64,000 bases of DNA, from NCBI GenBank assembly GCA_963082975.1, contig OY720346.1, forward strand, positions 43,253,296 to 43,317,295. Reading direction: 5' to 3'. The translations under genes were made by a program, and so were the position numbers. The DNA is from Labia minor (Eukaryota > Arthropoda > Insecta > Dermaptera > Spongiphoridae). Of this stretch, positions 1 through 12,466 are shown piece after piece (position 1 is the stretch's first letter; each line of letters opens with the position of its first letter). The notes under the pieces were generated by a model. It saw nothing but the letters and a program-made list of their open reading frames with translations. It had not been told where the DNA came from and made no database searches.

Positions 1-188
1 GGGGCAACCACGACCATCGACCTTGGTGCTCATTTCGCCTCGTTTAAACTTAGCAAACCACTTCTCTACAGTTGATTTTGCCGGTGGAGAGTCCGAATAA
101 TGTTTATCAAGCCAAGCCTTTGTTTCAACAGTAATTTTTTAGCCAAAAAGCAATGCTTTATCAACATACGAAATTCCTTTTTTTCCAT
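1..188 (-). pseudogene. Mariner-type transposase, N-terminal fragment with frameshift
   Basis: Read on the minus strand, an ATG at 188-186 begins MEKKEFRMLIKHCFL, followed after a break by TVETKAWLDKHYSDSP and then VEKWFAKFKRGEMST. This is the helix-turn-helix DNA-binding start of an arthropod mariner transposase. The A-run at about 140-150 puts the two halves in different frames, so one base appears to have been lost or gained there. The rest of the gene, with the catalytic DDD domain, lies outside the window. Upstream (189-345), the motif GATACTARTTGTGC occurs twice, near 236 and 315, and may belong to the terminal region, but the other end is not available to confirm this. The family assignment is firm; the subfamily is not. 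Confidence 0.75.
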
Positions 189-345
189 TTTTTTTAAATT
201 AAGAAAAGTTCTTTCACAAAAAATTCTATAACTCCGATACTAATTGTGCAACAGCTGTCAAATTTATACACGCGTCTTTTGAAGGATAGGGCTAACTAAA
301 AAAATATAGATTTGATACTAGTTGTGCCATGTTATGTGTCAGCCT

Positions 346-945
346 ACAAACTTTTCTGTTATATATGTATATATAACTAAAATATCAGTTTTTTATACTT
401 ACTATATATAAATAGCTTTTTAATTTTTGTTATCCTATCTAAAATATATTATTTTCTTAAACAATTTTATATATTAATATATATATATAGATATATTTAT
501 AATTAAATATTATGATATTATTGTTTTCAAGAATATTTGAATAAGCTAGATTCTAATAATTATAGAACTTTTTATATATGTATAAATATATATTTGAATA
601 AATTTATAATATTAAATCATTAAATTGTTTATAATATTAAAAGTAAATAATATTAATAATAATGTTCATATTGGTATTTAGTTAAATAGAGCGAAAGGAA
701 ACTTTAAAAAATAATGAAATTAGAGTGGTTTAATTTTTTTTCCTTTTTTTTTTTTTTGAAAATTGCATAAAATTGCTTTGATTAGTAACCAATAAAGAGA
801 TATTAGAGGGTGAAGGGTGGAGTGGATAGAGTAATATGCAATGAGGGGTGGTTAAGAGGGGGAGAGAAGGTGGAGAGTTATGATATATGGATATCATCTG
901 TGCCTGTGATGATAATAAATCAGTTCAAGCCGTTGCTATGTATGA

Positions 946-1019
<74 letters not shown>

Positions 1020-1890
1020 CATACGTTCCATTGGAAGCCCATCTATTCACACTTTTTTTTGTCTTCTAATTTCATTGGGAAACGTACACAAATGACACAC
1101 ACACACTACTAATATTTTCAAAGTAATCTATCTATATATAAATAAATTACATTCTACCATTTACAATTATACAACTCCATCTATCTTCTACTGTCACCTT
1201 TTTCCTCCCCACCCAAGATTATATATATATATATAATATATATAAATATAATTCAATATTCTATATATATATAAATAGAGAGAGAGAGAATATATAGAAT
1301 TCAAATTTTGTAAATATGATATATATATATATATATATACAATAAGGATATTAAGATTTTTGTTTAACTATTTATTATAAAAATATTATTTACTTTTCTT
1401 TTGTTAAATATCAGTAGATTTAATAAATCTATATAAAAATGAGTGTATACAAATTTTATTTCAATTAATGTTGTAGATTATTGTTGTGTGTATTAATTTG
1501 ATTTTGATAATTCCATGTAAGTATCTACATATATGAGAGATGGATGTAGAATGAGATATTGATATTAGTAGATGTGTTGATTACACTCTTCTCTTGAATT
1601 ATATCATCATTAATATATTATTATCAACAAGAGTGAATATGTCATTATTTTAGAGGCAAGCAGCATGACTGACTGCTGTCATTTGCATTTATAATTAAAC
1701 ATGATTTAAATTGATAAATTAACAATACAAATATTTAAACTGTATGAGAATTTTTAAGGAAGAGCTACCAAGTATTTTTTTTGTGTGTTTATTTTTGAAT
1801 ATAATATAGATAATATGAATTAATGATTAATTTATTTTCACTATAAAACAAAGGATATAATAAGACAAGCAAAATTTATCAAAAAAAATA
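346..1890. other. A+T-rich stretch without a recognisable gene
   Basis: Mostly A+T-rich, low-complexity DNA with a long (TA)n tract. The segment at about 1590-1690 is a degenerate relative of the dispersed repeat seen at 4483-4735 and 40542-40795. No coding signal is seen. Confidence 0.7.
945..1015. repeat. (TA)n microsatellite
   Basis: About 70 bases of uninterrupted alternating T and A. Frames through it give only Tyr-Ile runs and are not genes. Confidence 0.95.
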
Positions 1891-2266
1891 TTTTTTTACT
1901 CTGGCCAGAGATAGTATTGCGATCACGAAAATTTTCGATGTCGAGATTTTAATGTTTTTATACGTTATTCATTTTCACTAAGGTTGAGAAAAATGTCTGT
2001 GTGAGTGTGTATGTGTGTATGAAGAGAAGATTACGCAAAAAAGGTTTGAGCTAGAATCATGAAATTTGGTATGCGGGCATTTTTTAAAATTCGTAGTTTT
2101 CTATCAACTTTTGAGAAATGTAGCTCAACCGGAAGAAGATCATTACCTACCACATTTTGATTTTTTTTCCTCTAAAGTGAGCTTAAAAATAAATATATAT
2201 GTTTGATAGTTTTTCACACGATTAAAAATTGTATAAAACTGCTATATATAGATAGTAATTAATTTT

Positions 2267-2906
2267 TGGATGTGGCTATTTATACATAGAGTATGTATAC
2301 GCAATTGGCTATTTATACATACAGTATGTATACGCAATTGGCTATTTATACATACAGTATGTATAAGAAATTAGCTATTTATGCATACAGTATGTATAAG
2401 AAATTAGCTATTTATGCATACAGTATGTATAAGAAATTAGCTATTTATGCATACATATTTTAAACTACAGTTTATTTTTACAATTCAAATAGATACCAAT
2501 GACAATTTGTTTAATAAGAATATAAATAATATTGATATATGTAATTAATAAAAATAATAGTAAACATTGATTTAATAGAAATTAAAATTAATATAAAATG
2601 TTTCACTATTCAACATTTCAATTCATTCATTTCTCATTGCTTCCTTATTCAAGTGAATATACAAATATGGGTTTATTAATAAAAATCGCTTTGAGAACTC
2701 TTCTATGAATAATATTTATTAGTATAATAGAATAGTTGATATAATTAATAAAAATAATAGTAAACATTGACTTAATAGAATTCAAATTAAAATAAAATGT
2801 AATATAATATTATTATAAACTTTTTTTGGTTAGTTAGTACGTTAAACGTAACTACAAATATCCAATTGCGTATACATACTGTATGTATAAATAGCCACAT
2901 CCTTAA
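2267..2906. mobile_element. Small element with palindromic tandem-repeat end, nested in repeat A
   Basis: The left edge reads GGATGTGGCTATTTATACAT and the right edge, at about 2862-2902, is the inverted counterpart: it includes CAATTGCGTATACATACTG and ends GCCACATCC. The pair therefore forms an inverted repeat of about 40 bases around roughly 640 bp. It interrupts repeat A, whose 50.7-kb copy lacks the insertion. There is no coding capacity. It is probably a MITE; superfamily and target duplication were not resolved. Confidence 0.6.
2274..2455. repeat. 33-bp tandem array, about 5.5 units
   Basis: Units start at 2274, 2307, 2340 and 2373 and continue with the same 33-bp spacing. Each unit holds a near-perfect palindrome, TTATACATAC-A-GTATGTATAA, so each could extrude a hairpin. 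The first units carry CGCAATT and later units AGAAATT. It is an expansion of the left inverted end of the surrounding element. Confidence 0.85.
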
Positions 2907-3129
2907 TTTTTTTACATTTAAAATATCAGTTAACCGGAAGTAGCACTTTATTTAACACTGCAAATCACACGGTAGCACATGACGTGGTGCCATCAACAAA
3001 GAGCCAAAGACGCGCTGGTTTAATAAATATTATTAATTAATTTTAATTAATTAAATTTAATCTAAATATAATATATGTTATTTAATTCAATTCAAATTGC
3101 GAGAGAGTCGAGACACTCCAGCTTATTTT

Positions 3130-4010
3130 ATCTGACTATTATTTCAATCTTTTTAACCTGTTCTTTTATAAATATAAATTAGAAGTAATAAAATCAATTA
3201 TATTGACATATATAAATATTACATATTTCATATATATGTATATAATAAACATTACTCTAAGTACGTATAAAGAAATTATAAATAAGTATAATTATATAGA
3301 CACAGCGATTCGATTTGTCTTGTTTCTAATACTCGTAGTTACGTAAATTAAATGCTCCTAAATAACAAACATATATTAATTTCAATGATAAAAAAAGATT
3401 AATATATTTGTTTATTTATATTATATGGATTAATCATTTTAGATTAATAACGTACCAAAAATGAAACTCTTTCTCCAAATATAATGTAATTATATTTGAA
3501 CAACAATATAATATATATTATCAATACAACATTAAATCAGAATGTTGAAGAAATAATGTAAATAATTAATTATTTTTTTAGATATATTTAAAAAAAAAGA
3601 TAAAATTTAGCTCATTCATTTTTACATAAAAATAAATCGCTAAGTGACTTACTCTGAATTATTTGGATTTACTCCACAACAATGAGGGAAATAAAAGATT
3701 TTGTATTTCTATGCAATCTTTGTTAAATAACTTAATTAATGTACTCAATTGAGAAATGTTTCTAATTTTCATGTCTTTTTCAGAAATTTGTTTTAAACAT
3801 AACGTATTGCAGGTTGTAAATGTTTTATTTTGAGTTAAAATAATTGTCATGAATTAAAAAATTTTGATTGAATAAAATTAGTATCTTTCCAAATACATCT
3901 TTTTCAGAAGACTTTTAGAAAGTTGAACTAATAAGAGTATAAGACAGTGTCATTTTTGGAATACTTAGTATCTTATATTAGACAACTTGCTGTCTGAACA
4001 GATTAACTCG
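3130..4010. other. A+T-rich stretch without a recognisable gene
   Basis: Only short A+T-rich open frames. No homology, splice-bounded exon or RNA gene was recognised. Confidence 0.6.
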
Positions 4011-4019
4011 TTTTTCATA

Positions 4020-4395
4020 ATTATTTTTTCTACTAATTTAATAAAAATAATATGAATACATGTATTTATATAGAGAATATTTATCAACAAAAATAGTAAA
4101 AAATAAAAATTGAAAAAAAAAAAAATGAATTGAGAGCCCTTAACCATTTTTCAAAAAAAGTATCCCATATTGGACATTTTTTTCTACTATCCGTATATTA
4201 ATTATAATTTAAAGAGAAAGCTTAAATTTATAAATCTGTAATATGGAAAATCTTTTTGTAAATCTTGAATATTAATGGTTTTCTCCTTTATTTCCACTTT
4301 CTTGGATTTCGGATTTAAAAATAAAAGCACTTGAAAAGCAAATTGAAAAAAAGAAACATGCCCTTTACTATTTTTCAAAAACAAATATCCCCTAT
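4020..4395. repeat. Dispersed repeat, part Y, duplicated locally
   Basis: The block with AACCATTTTTCAAAAA and CCCATATT near 4110-4180 recurs in degenerate form at about 4330-4395, and again at about 40870-41040 on the same strand. No gene is seen. Confidence 0.5.
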
Positions 4396-4482
4396 ATATA
4401 ATGTATATACACGATATTGTAGATGTATTTATGTACTCATATATTTAAAATCAAATAAATAATCTGATAACTTGTTAATTGA

Positions 4483-4735
4483 ATAAATAATTACATTATA
4501 TTTAGATAATGATTCATTTAAATTTGTCCCTGTAATATTATTACATTCCACACATGAATTATGTCTTCAATATTAAACAGATTATAATAATATCTATAAT
4601 AATGAGTATATCGTTATTTAAAGACAAGCATTATGAATGTCATTTGTATTTATTTATAAATAAGAATTAAAAATCAAAAGGAGCAAAATTAGCTATAATG
4701 ATTATTTTTTCGTTTCTTTTTTGTAATTCAAGAAA
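4483..4735. repeat. Dispersed repeat, part X, copy 1
   Basis: About 250 bases containing ACATGAATTATGTCTTCAAT, TCGTTATTTAAAGACAAGCA and GGAGCAAAATTAGCTATA. It matches 40542-40795 nearly base for base in the same orientation. A more degenerate relative is near 1590-1690. There is no open reading frame. Confidence 0.75.
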
Positions 4736-5299
4736 AAAAATATAATTAAAAATATTAAATAAAATAAGAAAATGAATTATTTTCTTTTTTTAAAAACAGA
4801 TTGATGAATAAATAATAATAATAAATGTTTATAGAAAATATGATATCTATGGAATAATTATTATTACATATTTATTATACATCCTTCTTTTAGATTTAAT
4901 GATTAATTTTGTTTCATATTATATATCAAGTAATTTAATCAATTATTCTTCTTCTAATAAAGACAAATTATATTATAAAAAAAACTTCCTTCTTGATTAC
5001 AAGAGTCGTTCATGAAAAGCAGCTAAAACCAAATTTGATTGTCGTTAAGGCAAAGTGGGACACGTCACCCTAAAGTTGAAGTGAATTGACTCCCTCTTTC
5101 TCTCTCTCTCTCTTTCAGATAAAATCGTGCTTTCTGGATTCATTCTATCGGCTACCAATCTATGTTCATTTCAGTGCTGTCTAACTAAAGAAATATTTAC
5201 AAAAGCATATTTTTGCATTGACATACATAAATTGCTAGCTATGAAATGAATTTTTATGTTGTATTGTATTGTATATATATAATATCGAGTTTTCATTGT

Positions 5300-5304
<5 letters not shown>

Positions 5305-5337
<33 letters not shown>
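5305..5337. repeat. (TA)n microsatellite
   Basis: About 32 bases of alternating A and T. Confidence 0.9.
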
Positions 5338-5338
<1 letters not shown>

Positions 5339-5614
5339 TTATAAAAAAGTGAATTTTTTTAATTTAATTCTTTCAATTTAAATATACATATATATATATA
5401 TAGATAAAACAAATATATATTTTTTCTTCTACCTTCTCATACCTACAATTTCTTTAATTTTTTTTTCTTTACTACTTTTATATTAAGTTTTGAGTTTACT
5501 TCAACTCATACAGCTCTTCTTCTACCCACAGAAAAAAAAATATAGAAAGAAATTTGGTTCTGATTCATCCTTTTCAATATGGCTCATTTAACAAAAATAT
5601 AAAAAACTTTTGTG

Positions 5615-5619
<5 letters not shown>

Positions 5620-5652
<33 letters not shown>
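5620..5652. repeat. (TA)n microsatellite
   Basis: About 32 bases of alternating A and T. Confidence 0.9.
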
Positions 5653-5655
<3 letters not shown>

Positions 5656-6285
5656 GAAAAAAGATAAAGTTTATTGCGCCCAACCCTTGAAGTGAAAAGT
5701 TAAGTAAAAAAAAACATCTTAAAACTGAATACTTAGTTTTCGAAAAATAATGAAATTTATCATCAATAATGTTGTTTCATATATATATATATATCACTTG
5801 AAAATAAAGTCCTTTATTTCAACAAAATTATTATCAGTCTTTTAAAATTAAAATCTAAAAAAATATTTTATAATATATAAACAAAAATCTAACCCATGTC
5901 TTTGAGATTTATCTTAAAGTATTTGAAAATATATTTTTATTATAAAGAGGTTCTAAACAACAAAAAATATGAATCCACAGAGGAATGGTAAAATTTAATA
6001 TATAATGAGAAATTGTTTGAACTACTACAATGCGCCTCCATACATCAAGTTACAATATATATAGAACATGTAATTTCAATCAATAAGAAAATACTAGTCA
6101 GAACTTTGTTATGAGAAAACCATTGGATAAATACCGGTGTATAGGTAGAACAAGGACGCATTTCATAATAATAGTTTGTTAGTAAGAGGCATGGAAATTG
6201 TTTTTTTGTTTTTTTTTTGATATCAACGAGAAAGAAGTTGATCAAAAATTTGGGAATCTATTTAAATTTTAAAATAAGAAGTAAC

Positions 6286-6425
6286 CGCCTCCGATTAAGA
6301 AAATCAAGAAAAAGTTTAAGAGAATCTGTTTTACTGATAATACATCACCTCTATCCAGCTCAGGCGGCAATCACCCTGTTCTTTAATAAGATATTCAAAA
6401 GTCAGAGGTTATTTTTATATAAAGA
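6286..6425 (+). mobile_element. SINE-1 fragment, old and headless
   Basis: Starts CGCCTCCGATTAAGAAAATC and ends AAAAGTCAGAGGTTATTTTT, matching in order the 3' half of the full SINE at 20726-21005 (CGCCTCCGATCAAGAAAATC ... GTCAGAGG then a T-run). The tRNA-like head is missing and the middle is diverged, so this is a 5'-truncated old copy. Confidence 0.7.
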
Positions 6426-6429
6426 AAAT

Positions 6430-7129
6430 TGAGTGAGTATAAGGATAGATAAAGGAATGTTCATTTCTTTGTCTTTTTTTTATTTTTGCCTTTTCGTCGT
6501 TAAAAATTTGTTTCTAAATTTTCAAATAAATACCTATATATTTACCTATATCTTTATACTGATATAATTATTCCCTAGTGGAAGTGTCATGATTTAAAAT
6601 AAATGTGAAATCAATTCTTTATGCAAGATAAAATGACGTGAATCAAACTACCAAGTTTCAAGTTTAAATTGCTCTTAGGGCCATGAAATTATCGTATATA
6701 TGTATGTATATATACATAATAAAATATGATCAGTATTCTAGAGAATTAGGTATATATATTTTATATATCTATCAATAATATACGACATATAATATTGTGA
6801 AAATCAATATTATTCAATATATATCTTTCATTTTTTATTATTATATATAAACACTTTTAAGATATACTCTCCATCCATTTCTTCTCCAATACTCACTCAA
6901 TATTCGTGAAAATATGACTCCCGAAATTTTTAGTAGTCATAAAATCAAGTTTTTTTTATCTTTTTTATTTTATAGGCCACATATTTATAAAATAATTATA
7001 AATGGGATATTGTTAAAATTTTAGTTTTAAAACATCTAGATCACTTTAATATGACAGAAACTTTTCTATTTAAAATTTCCAAATTGCTATGTGGTTATTA
7101 TTGGTATAAATTGGTAAAGTAGAAATTGA

Positions 7130-7160
<31 letters not shown>

Positions 7161-8170
7161 CAATGTTTAGAAATGATAATAAAACATGAGATGAAATATA
7201 TGTTTGAATAATATTGGTTTTATAATATTATATACACAATATATATATATATAATAGTGAAAAAGTTATATTATTTATTTATATGTATATATACTGTTGA
7301 TGTGTGGGTATATTAGATTCCTTTAGTGATGCTCTCTTGATCCTTTGGATATTGGTATGCCATCTATCTATCCCCTTTTACATACCATCTCCCTCTCACT
7401 CGTTTCGTGTTTCTTTATCCGTGTGTTGTCTGTCAATCTGGAAATCAAATTCCTTCGCAACCATCGATGGGCATAATATTTTATCTCATCTCCTGTTGGA
7501 ATTCAATATCAAGAAGAAAAAAAGAGAAGCGGAAGTCCTCAACCACCTCAGCCTCACTCTTTCATCCATCTCCAATTCTTGACTCACCCTACATCCGTTT
7601 GGTACTATTTCAGTCACTTTTATCAAAATTTAACACAAGAATAGAAACAAAATTGCTTGTACCGTTATTAAACTAAAAAATAAGAAACATTCTTTTATAT
7701 ATTATTTTTTCTTTATATTTTTTGAAAAAGCATTCCATTCTACATAAAAATATTGATTTATAAATATTATATATGATAGTCATATTATTTTAATTTATAA
7801 AATTTATATCATTATAATACACACTCATTCAATAAATAATTCGATAAAAGATATTAATAAATAAAAATAATAAAATAAATAAGTAAGTTAAATAGAAGAA
7901 TATTATAAATAAATTAATTAATAAAATGTCAATGGATGCTCCTTAAAGTTAGGCAATCAAAGATACTGGTGGTCACAATCATACTTAATTCAAAACCGAG
8001 TACTTGTAAATTTCATTTACCTAGAAGGTAACTTCTATTTTGGTTACCTGATGTACTATATAAATCTTAAAATATCATCGGATCATATTTTTTCAATTAA
8101 AATCACGAAAAAAAATTTGAACAAGAAGATTTCATGAATAAAGAAGAATATTTCTTACAATAAATAAATA
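6430..8170. other. A+T-rich stretch with one pyrimidine-rich island
   Basis: The 7300-7640 part has higher G+C and is C/T-rich, and gives open frames of about 90 codons with no recognisable domain. An ATA/AAT tract lies at about 7130-7160. No gene is supported. Confidence 0.55.
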
Positions 8171-8290
8171 ATATCTTCTATATATATAAAAAAAGGTTTT
8201 TGTCTGCACATTGCTCAGAATTTAAAAATTTTTGCATATCTTCGCGTTTCATGACCTCTAGAATCCAAAAGTGACTTTAGAATTTTTCAC

Positions 8291-8325
<35 letters not shown>
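8291..8325. repeat. (GTCT)n microsatellite inside Helitron copy 1
   Basis: About 34 bases of GTCT. The same site in the copy at 43919 has about 54 bases, so the tract varies in length between copies. Confidence 0.95.
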
Positions 8326-9835
8326 CGGAAAATTACTATTTTATAGACTCAGAATTGGCTGAACCGATTTCTTTGAAATTACATCACAATATTCTTATAT
8401 ACCTCTAGAGTAACATAGGCTATAAATTTTATTAATATCTTATCAATAACCGCAGAAATTAATTTTTTAAAGTTTATATAATTCTCCGTGTTGTTCATTC
8501 AAGAGCAGCTCGCGGCTCACTGTCGGCCTAGCGGAATCATTTCAAACAATGAATTATCATAGAGATTCCCAATCGAAGAATTATTATAATATTTCCCTTT
8601 TTATTTTAAATTCTAATATACAAATATCAATTCAATTAAATAATTTATTCTAAAAGTTCTCAATTTAATTAAAATATTTATTAGATCATATTTTTATCTT
8701 AAATTATTTTTTATTTAATTGAATATTTCTTCTTTTCTATAATATATATATAATAATATATAAATTTTATCATTGAATAATAAAAAAAAATATTATTTAA
8801 CCTGAATTAAAATGACTGAATTATATTATCTTTGTTTTTTATTTTAATTTAATTACTCTATTATTAATTACTAAATATATATATATTATATAAAAATTAA
8901 AATATGATGATATAAAGTTGTTTTAAATTTTTGACATTTTTAAATTGGGTATATTTTTTAAATTTATTAAAATGTCTTTTTTATTTATTATGTTTAAAAG
9001 ATTCATTTTTATTATGTGATATTAATAAAAAATAACGATGCTCTGTGCAAGTCGAATCATGTTGCACATAATTAAATAACAATTGCCAAACAAAGAATAT
9101 AATATTTTTTTAAATTCTTATATTTAAATATCATTTCAATTAAATAATTTATTCTAAAAGGTCTCATTTTAATGCAATTTATAATTTTCTTCTAATTCAG
9201 ATTTAGGACAAATCATACAACATTATATCAAATCTCGCTAAGAACATTCAATATTTTTGTACACAAATTATTCAGAGTATTGGCTAAGCGTATCACTCAC
9301 AATCAGTTTATATTGAAATTTATATAAATTAACAAAGTAAAAATTTTTATTTGTTTAAATTTTATTAAAATGAATCAAAAAAAATTAAATATATAGATCA
9401 CATGATTAAGAGAAGCAAAAAACTTAACAGAAAATAACTGTTGGATGGAGGTCGGACATGACAGAAACTGTAAGCGAAATCTTCATATTGCGGCTAATAA
9501 TTTTCAAATCCCCTAGCACCACAGAATTTAAGTTTCTTTTAAGGAAAATAACTATGATCTAAAAAAATTAATAAATGAACTTAATAATAAAAAAAACAAA
9601 TAAATCAATTAATTTAAATTAATACTATTAATGAATGTATATATTGGTCATTTATCTATAGTTTTATACCGTTAATTTTTATAAATTCTCTCAAGTCTCT
9701 ATTTTTGCATTTTCTCAAGTTTCATTATAATTAAAAATATTCAATAATAATCTAGCAATGAAAATAAAATACCAAAATGTAATGATCAAGAAATATTATA
9801 CTCTATTATAACATATACAATACTTATAAACTATA

Positions 9836-10830
9836 GGCGGAGGAAATATTAGGAGATATCATTGCGGGTTCAGGCCAAATCGACCAACATTAATTAAGAT
9901 ATTTTCATTATGACAGATATTAGCAACAAAACCGCGAATTCAATATTTCTGTTCACTAATTATTTGTAGACTTTAGTAAAACATACGCATAACTCAATAG
10001 ATCCGGATAAACTTTTTCAAATTTTCAATCTTCAAATTTCTCTTGAAGGTAGTAAAGAAAGAATAAGATGCGGAAATCAATTGTAAAATATTAGGTTACT
10101 CAGACGACTTAAATATAATAGGAGATTCGGCAATTGCAATTACAGATAGCGAGGAAAATTTAATGGAGGTTTGAAATTAATAGTGATAAGAAAAAATATT
10201 TAGTAACAAAGAGGAAGAGTATTAACATACAAAATCTTAAGATACAAAATGTAGAATTTGAATATGTAGAAAAATTGAATGTAATCACGAAGGATAATAA
10301 TATTTGAGAAGAATTTAAATCGGGGTTGCAATCGGGAAACGCCTGTTATCTGCAATAAAGAGGCTTATCTCTTCAAAATTATTATCAAAGGGAATATATA
10401 AAAAGATTATTTTGCCTGTTGCATTATATGGGTGGGAGGCATGGTCTATGACCCTTGGAGATGAGAGTAGATTCAGAGTATTTGAGAATAGGATTCTTCC
10501 CTGCATTTATTGGCCAAAGAAAGATGAGGTCACCGGGTATGAGGGAGACTGTATAACAAGAAATTGCATGGCCTCTCTGCATCTTCAGAAATAGTTAGGG
10601 TTATAAAAGGGAAAAAGCTGCGATAGGCAGGGCACGTGGCAAGAATGGGAGAGGAAAAAGATATTGGTGGGAAGACCGATTGGAAAACGTCCGCTTGGAA
10701 AACCAATGACGCGTAGGAAGGGACGTAAGAGAGATGGAATAAGGGCTCAGGATAGGGACACTTGGAGAAATGTGGTTGTTGCTGCTAAGAACTTTAGAGT
10801 ATCTTTGAGCCACATAGGTAGATAGATATA
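9836..10830 (+). pseudogene. LINE reverse transcriptase and C-terminal fragment carried in Helitron
   Basis: In shifting frames the stretch encodes CGFRPNRPTLIKIFSL (reverse transcriptase palm region), VDFSKTYA (the motif with the first catalytic Asp; the usual following Asp is lost) and GYSDDLNIIGDSAIAITDSE, where YSDD stands for the usual YADD. Further on come LYGWEAWSMTLGDESRFRVF and WPKKDEVTG, the C-terminal region typical of arthropod LINEs annotated as craniofacial-development-protein-2-like. Stops and frame changes run throughout. The fragment ends with AGGTAGATAGATATA, the remains of a GATA-type LINE tail, and Helitron sequence resumes immediately. The clade was not determined. Confidence 0.8.
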
Positions 10831-10989
10831 ACATATACAATAATAATATATATAATTAATATAGTGATTAAATTAAAATATATTTTTTAAATAAGAACAC
10901 AAAAAGAAATGAATGTTTTATGTAATATACTGATTGAAACAAAATGGATGAAAACCTTTTAATACTTTCAACCACCAAATACTATGTAC

Positions 10990-11059
10990 AACTCGGGGGT
11001 ACAGGGGGCGGAGCCCCCGTCTAGGTGTGAAGAGCGCCGAAGGCGCTCTGAGCAGCTAG
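10990..11059 (+). other. Helitron 3' terminal region, G+C-rich
   Basis: CTCGGGGGTACAGGGGGCGG is followed by AGCCCCCGTCTAGGTGTGAA and the terminal hairpin. GGGGGCGGAGCCCCC can itself form a hairpin. The same block ends all four long Helitrons. Confidence 0.8.
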
Positions 11060-11064
11060 TAAAT

Positions 11065-11844
11065 TAAATATAATAATATAAAAAAATGAATTCAACATAA
11101 AAATGAAAATATAAATTCAAATATCATTATAATTACTATACATAGATACTATTTGGAAAGAAATTATAAAAAGTCATGTGAAGAAGGTAAATATAGTGTA
11201 ATTTTAAATATCTCAAACCGTTTCTAATATTTTTTATTAAATAAGATATATAATATATATTTAATATTATACATTATCTCCCCTCTCAATTCACTATACT
11301 ATTCAATTTTCTCTAATTTCCTCTTAAAAAATGGAAAAATGACCTGATTTTTTTATTTAAGATTTTTTTATTATTATTATTATTTATTTATTTTCTTTAT
11401 ATATGTTGTATATATTCTTTTAATAAATCATTGAATTTAGGGTGGAATTGAAGGGCATGGGGTGAGTGGATGAAACAGTGGGGGTTGTTTATATTTTTTT
11501 CCTATTGACTGAATAGAAATATATTATAGCCGGAAGAGCAACCTAGGATAAAATACTTACTATATAACAAAGTATATATATATATATATATATGAAAGAA
11601 GGAAAATAGAAAGAAAATAACTAACCATCTGGAAATAAAGTAAATACCCTCTCTAACAGTACGTATAGTAAAGGAGTAGGTTTGATGGTGGGGTTGGCAT
11701 GTCGACAGGAGGAGGTACGTAGGTTGGCTTGAAACGGCGGTAACATTTCAAAATTAATCTGAGCGTACAATAAACCTGCAAGACAAACAGTCATTTATCA
11801 TTTGCCATGTATATTTTGTATCCATTTATCAACACACACACACA

Positions 11845-11887
<43 letters not shown>

Positions 11888-12460
11888 ATCTATATGTATT
11901 TAAATATAATTTGATTATATGTATGTATATGTATAGGAAAATTTCATCCTAAAAATAAAATAAATATGTAAATTTCATAAGTGTTTTAATTTTGATTTCA
12001 TTTTATAGATTTACATAATTATGTAATATTATTTTATATAGGATCTATATTATTTTACATTTTGTAGGAGAGATATAGAGAAAGAAAAACATATACATAT
12101 ATCAAATCCTGTATAAAAATTTTGTTTATGGTTTAAATTTTCTTTACAAGAATTCACTTTACTAGGATAATATAAACATATAACTAACATATATTTTTTG
12201 ACATGGTGACATCTTAAACATTTTGAAAAATAAAAATTATATAAAGTATTTAATTTTAAAATTAATTATTATTATTATTATTATTTAATTGAAAAAGAAA
12301 AAAAATAACACAAAAAAGCATATTTATTTGGGAAAATATTAATTAATAATTGTACAAGTTAAATTTTTGAATAATTATCAATTTATTGAAAGAAATTAAG
12401 AGAAAATAATGAATTATTTATTTATTTATAAATGTGAACATTTATTATTTAAATTATAAA
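11065..12460. other. A+T-rich stretch without a recognisable gene
   Basis: Contains a compound (CA)n/(TA)n tract at 11830-11884 and a higher-G+C patch at about 11680-11790. No homology is seen. Confidence 0.6.
11830..11884. repeat. Compound (CA)n/(TA)n microsatellite
   Basis: Short CA repeats run directly into about 30 bases of TA. Confidence 0.9.
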
Positions 12461-12466
12461 AATTAA

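Larger units (their letters stand above)
1898..3124 (+). repeat. Repeat A, copy 1, split by a nested element
   Basis: The left end has AGAGATAGTATTGCGATCAC. The body contains a GTGTGTGT-type tract, the block GAAATTTGGTATGCGGGC and an ACCGGAAG motif. After an interruption at about 2260-2905 it continues with GACGTGGTGCCATCAACAAA and ends at GAGACACTCCAGCTTA. The same blocks recur in reverse order and strand at 17962-18568, and partially at 43585-43858 and 50683-51206. No transposase is encoded. It looks like a non-autonomous dispersed element of undetermined superfamily. ACTATCTCG-like words near both ends of the 18-kb copy may be short inverted ends. Confidence 0.6.
4740..6280. other. A+T-rich intergenic-type DNA with microsatellites
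   Basis: Contains (CT)n near 5095-5116 and (TA)n at 5305-5337, 5620-5652 and 5780-5795. No gene is recognised. Confidence 0.6.
8174..11059 (+). mobile_element. Non-autonomous Helitron, copy 1
   Basis: The 5' end is TCTTCTATATATATAAA, preceded by A. The 3' end is a perfect 7-bp stem hairpin, GAGCGCCGAAGGCGCTC, then TGAGCAGCTAG followed by T. This fits the Helitron rule (5' TC, 3' hairpin plus CTRR, insertion between A and T, no target duplication). Inside are a (GTCT)n tract, a GAACCGATTT block, long A+T-rich DNA, and at 9836-10830 a LINE fragment in plus orientation. There is no Rep/helicase. Its first 1 kb nearly matches 43919-44935; relative to that copy it lacks about 400 bp where GCAATTTATAATT words flank the gap. 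Known for the superfamily: non-autonomous copies are moved by a Rep-helicase supplied elsewhere. Confidence 0.85.

Noticed and set aside
810-1112. 100-codon open frame across the (TA)n tract
   Set aside because: Its core is a Tyr-Ile run from the microsatellite, with no domain.
2274-2455. CRISPR-like array
   Set aside because: The 33-bp units abut with no spacers, in an animal-type genome; it is a tandem repeat.
6555-6690. Second copy of the SINE-2 tail (CCTAGTGGAAGTGTCATG)
   Set aside because: Similarity to TTCCTAGCGGAAGTGTCGTG covers under 20 bases and does not extend.
7304-7676. Two overlapping frames of about 90 codons
   Set aside because: They lie in a C/T-rich island; composition explains the lack of stops and no motif is recognisable.
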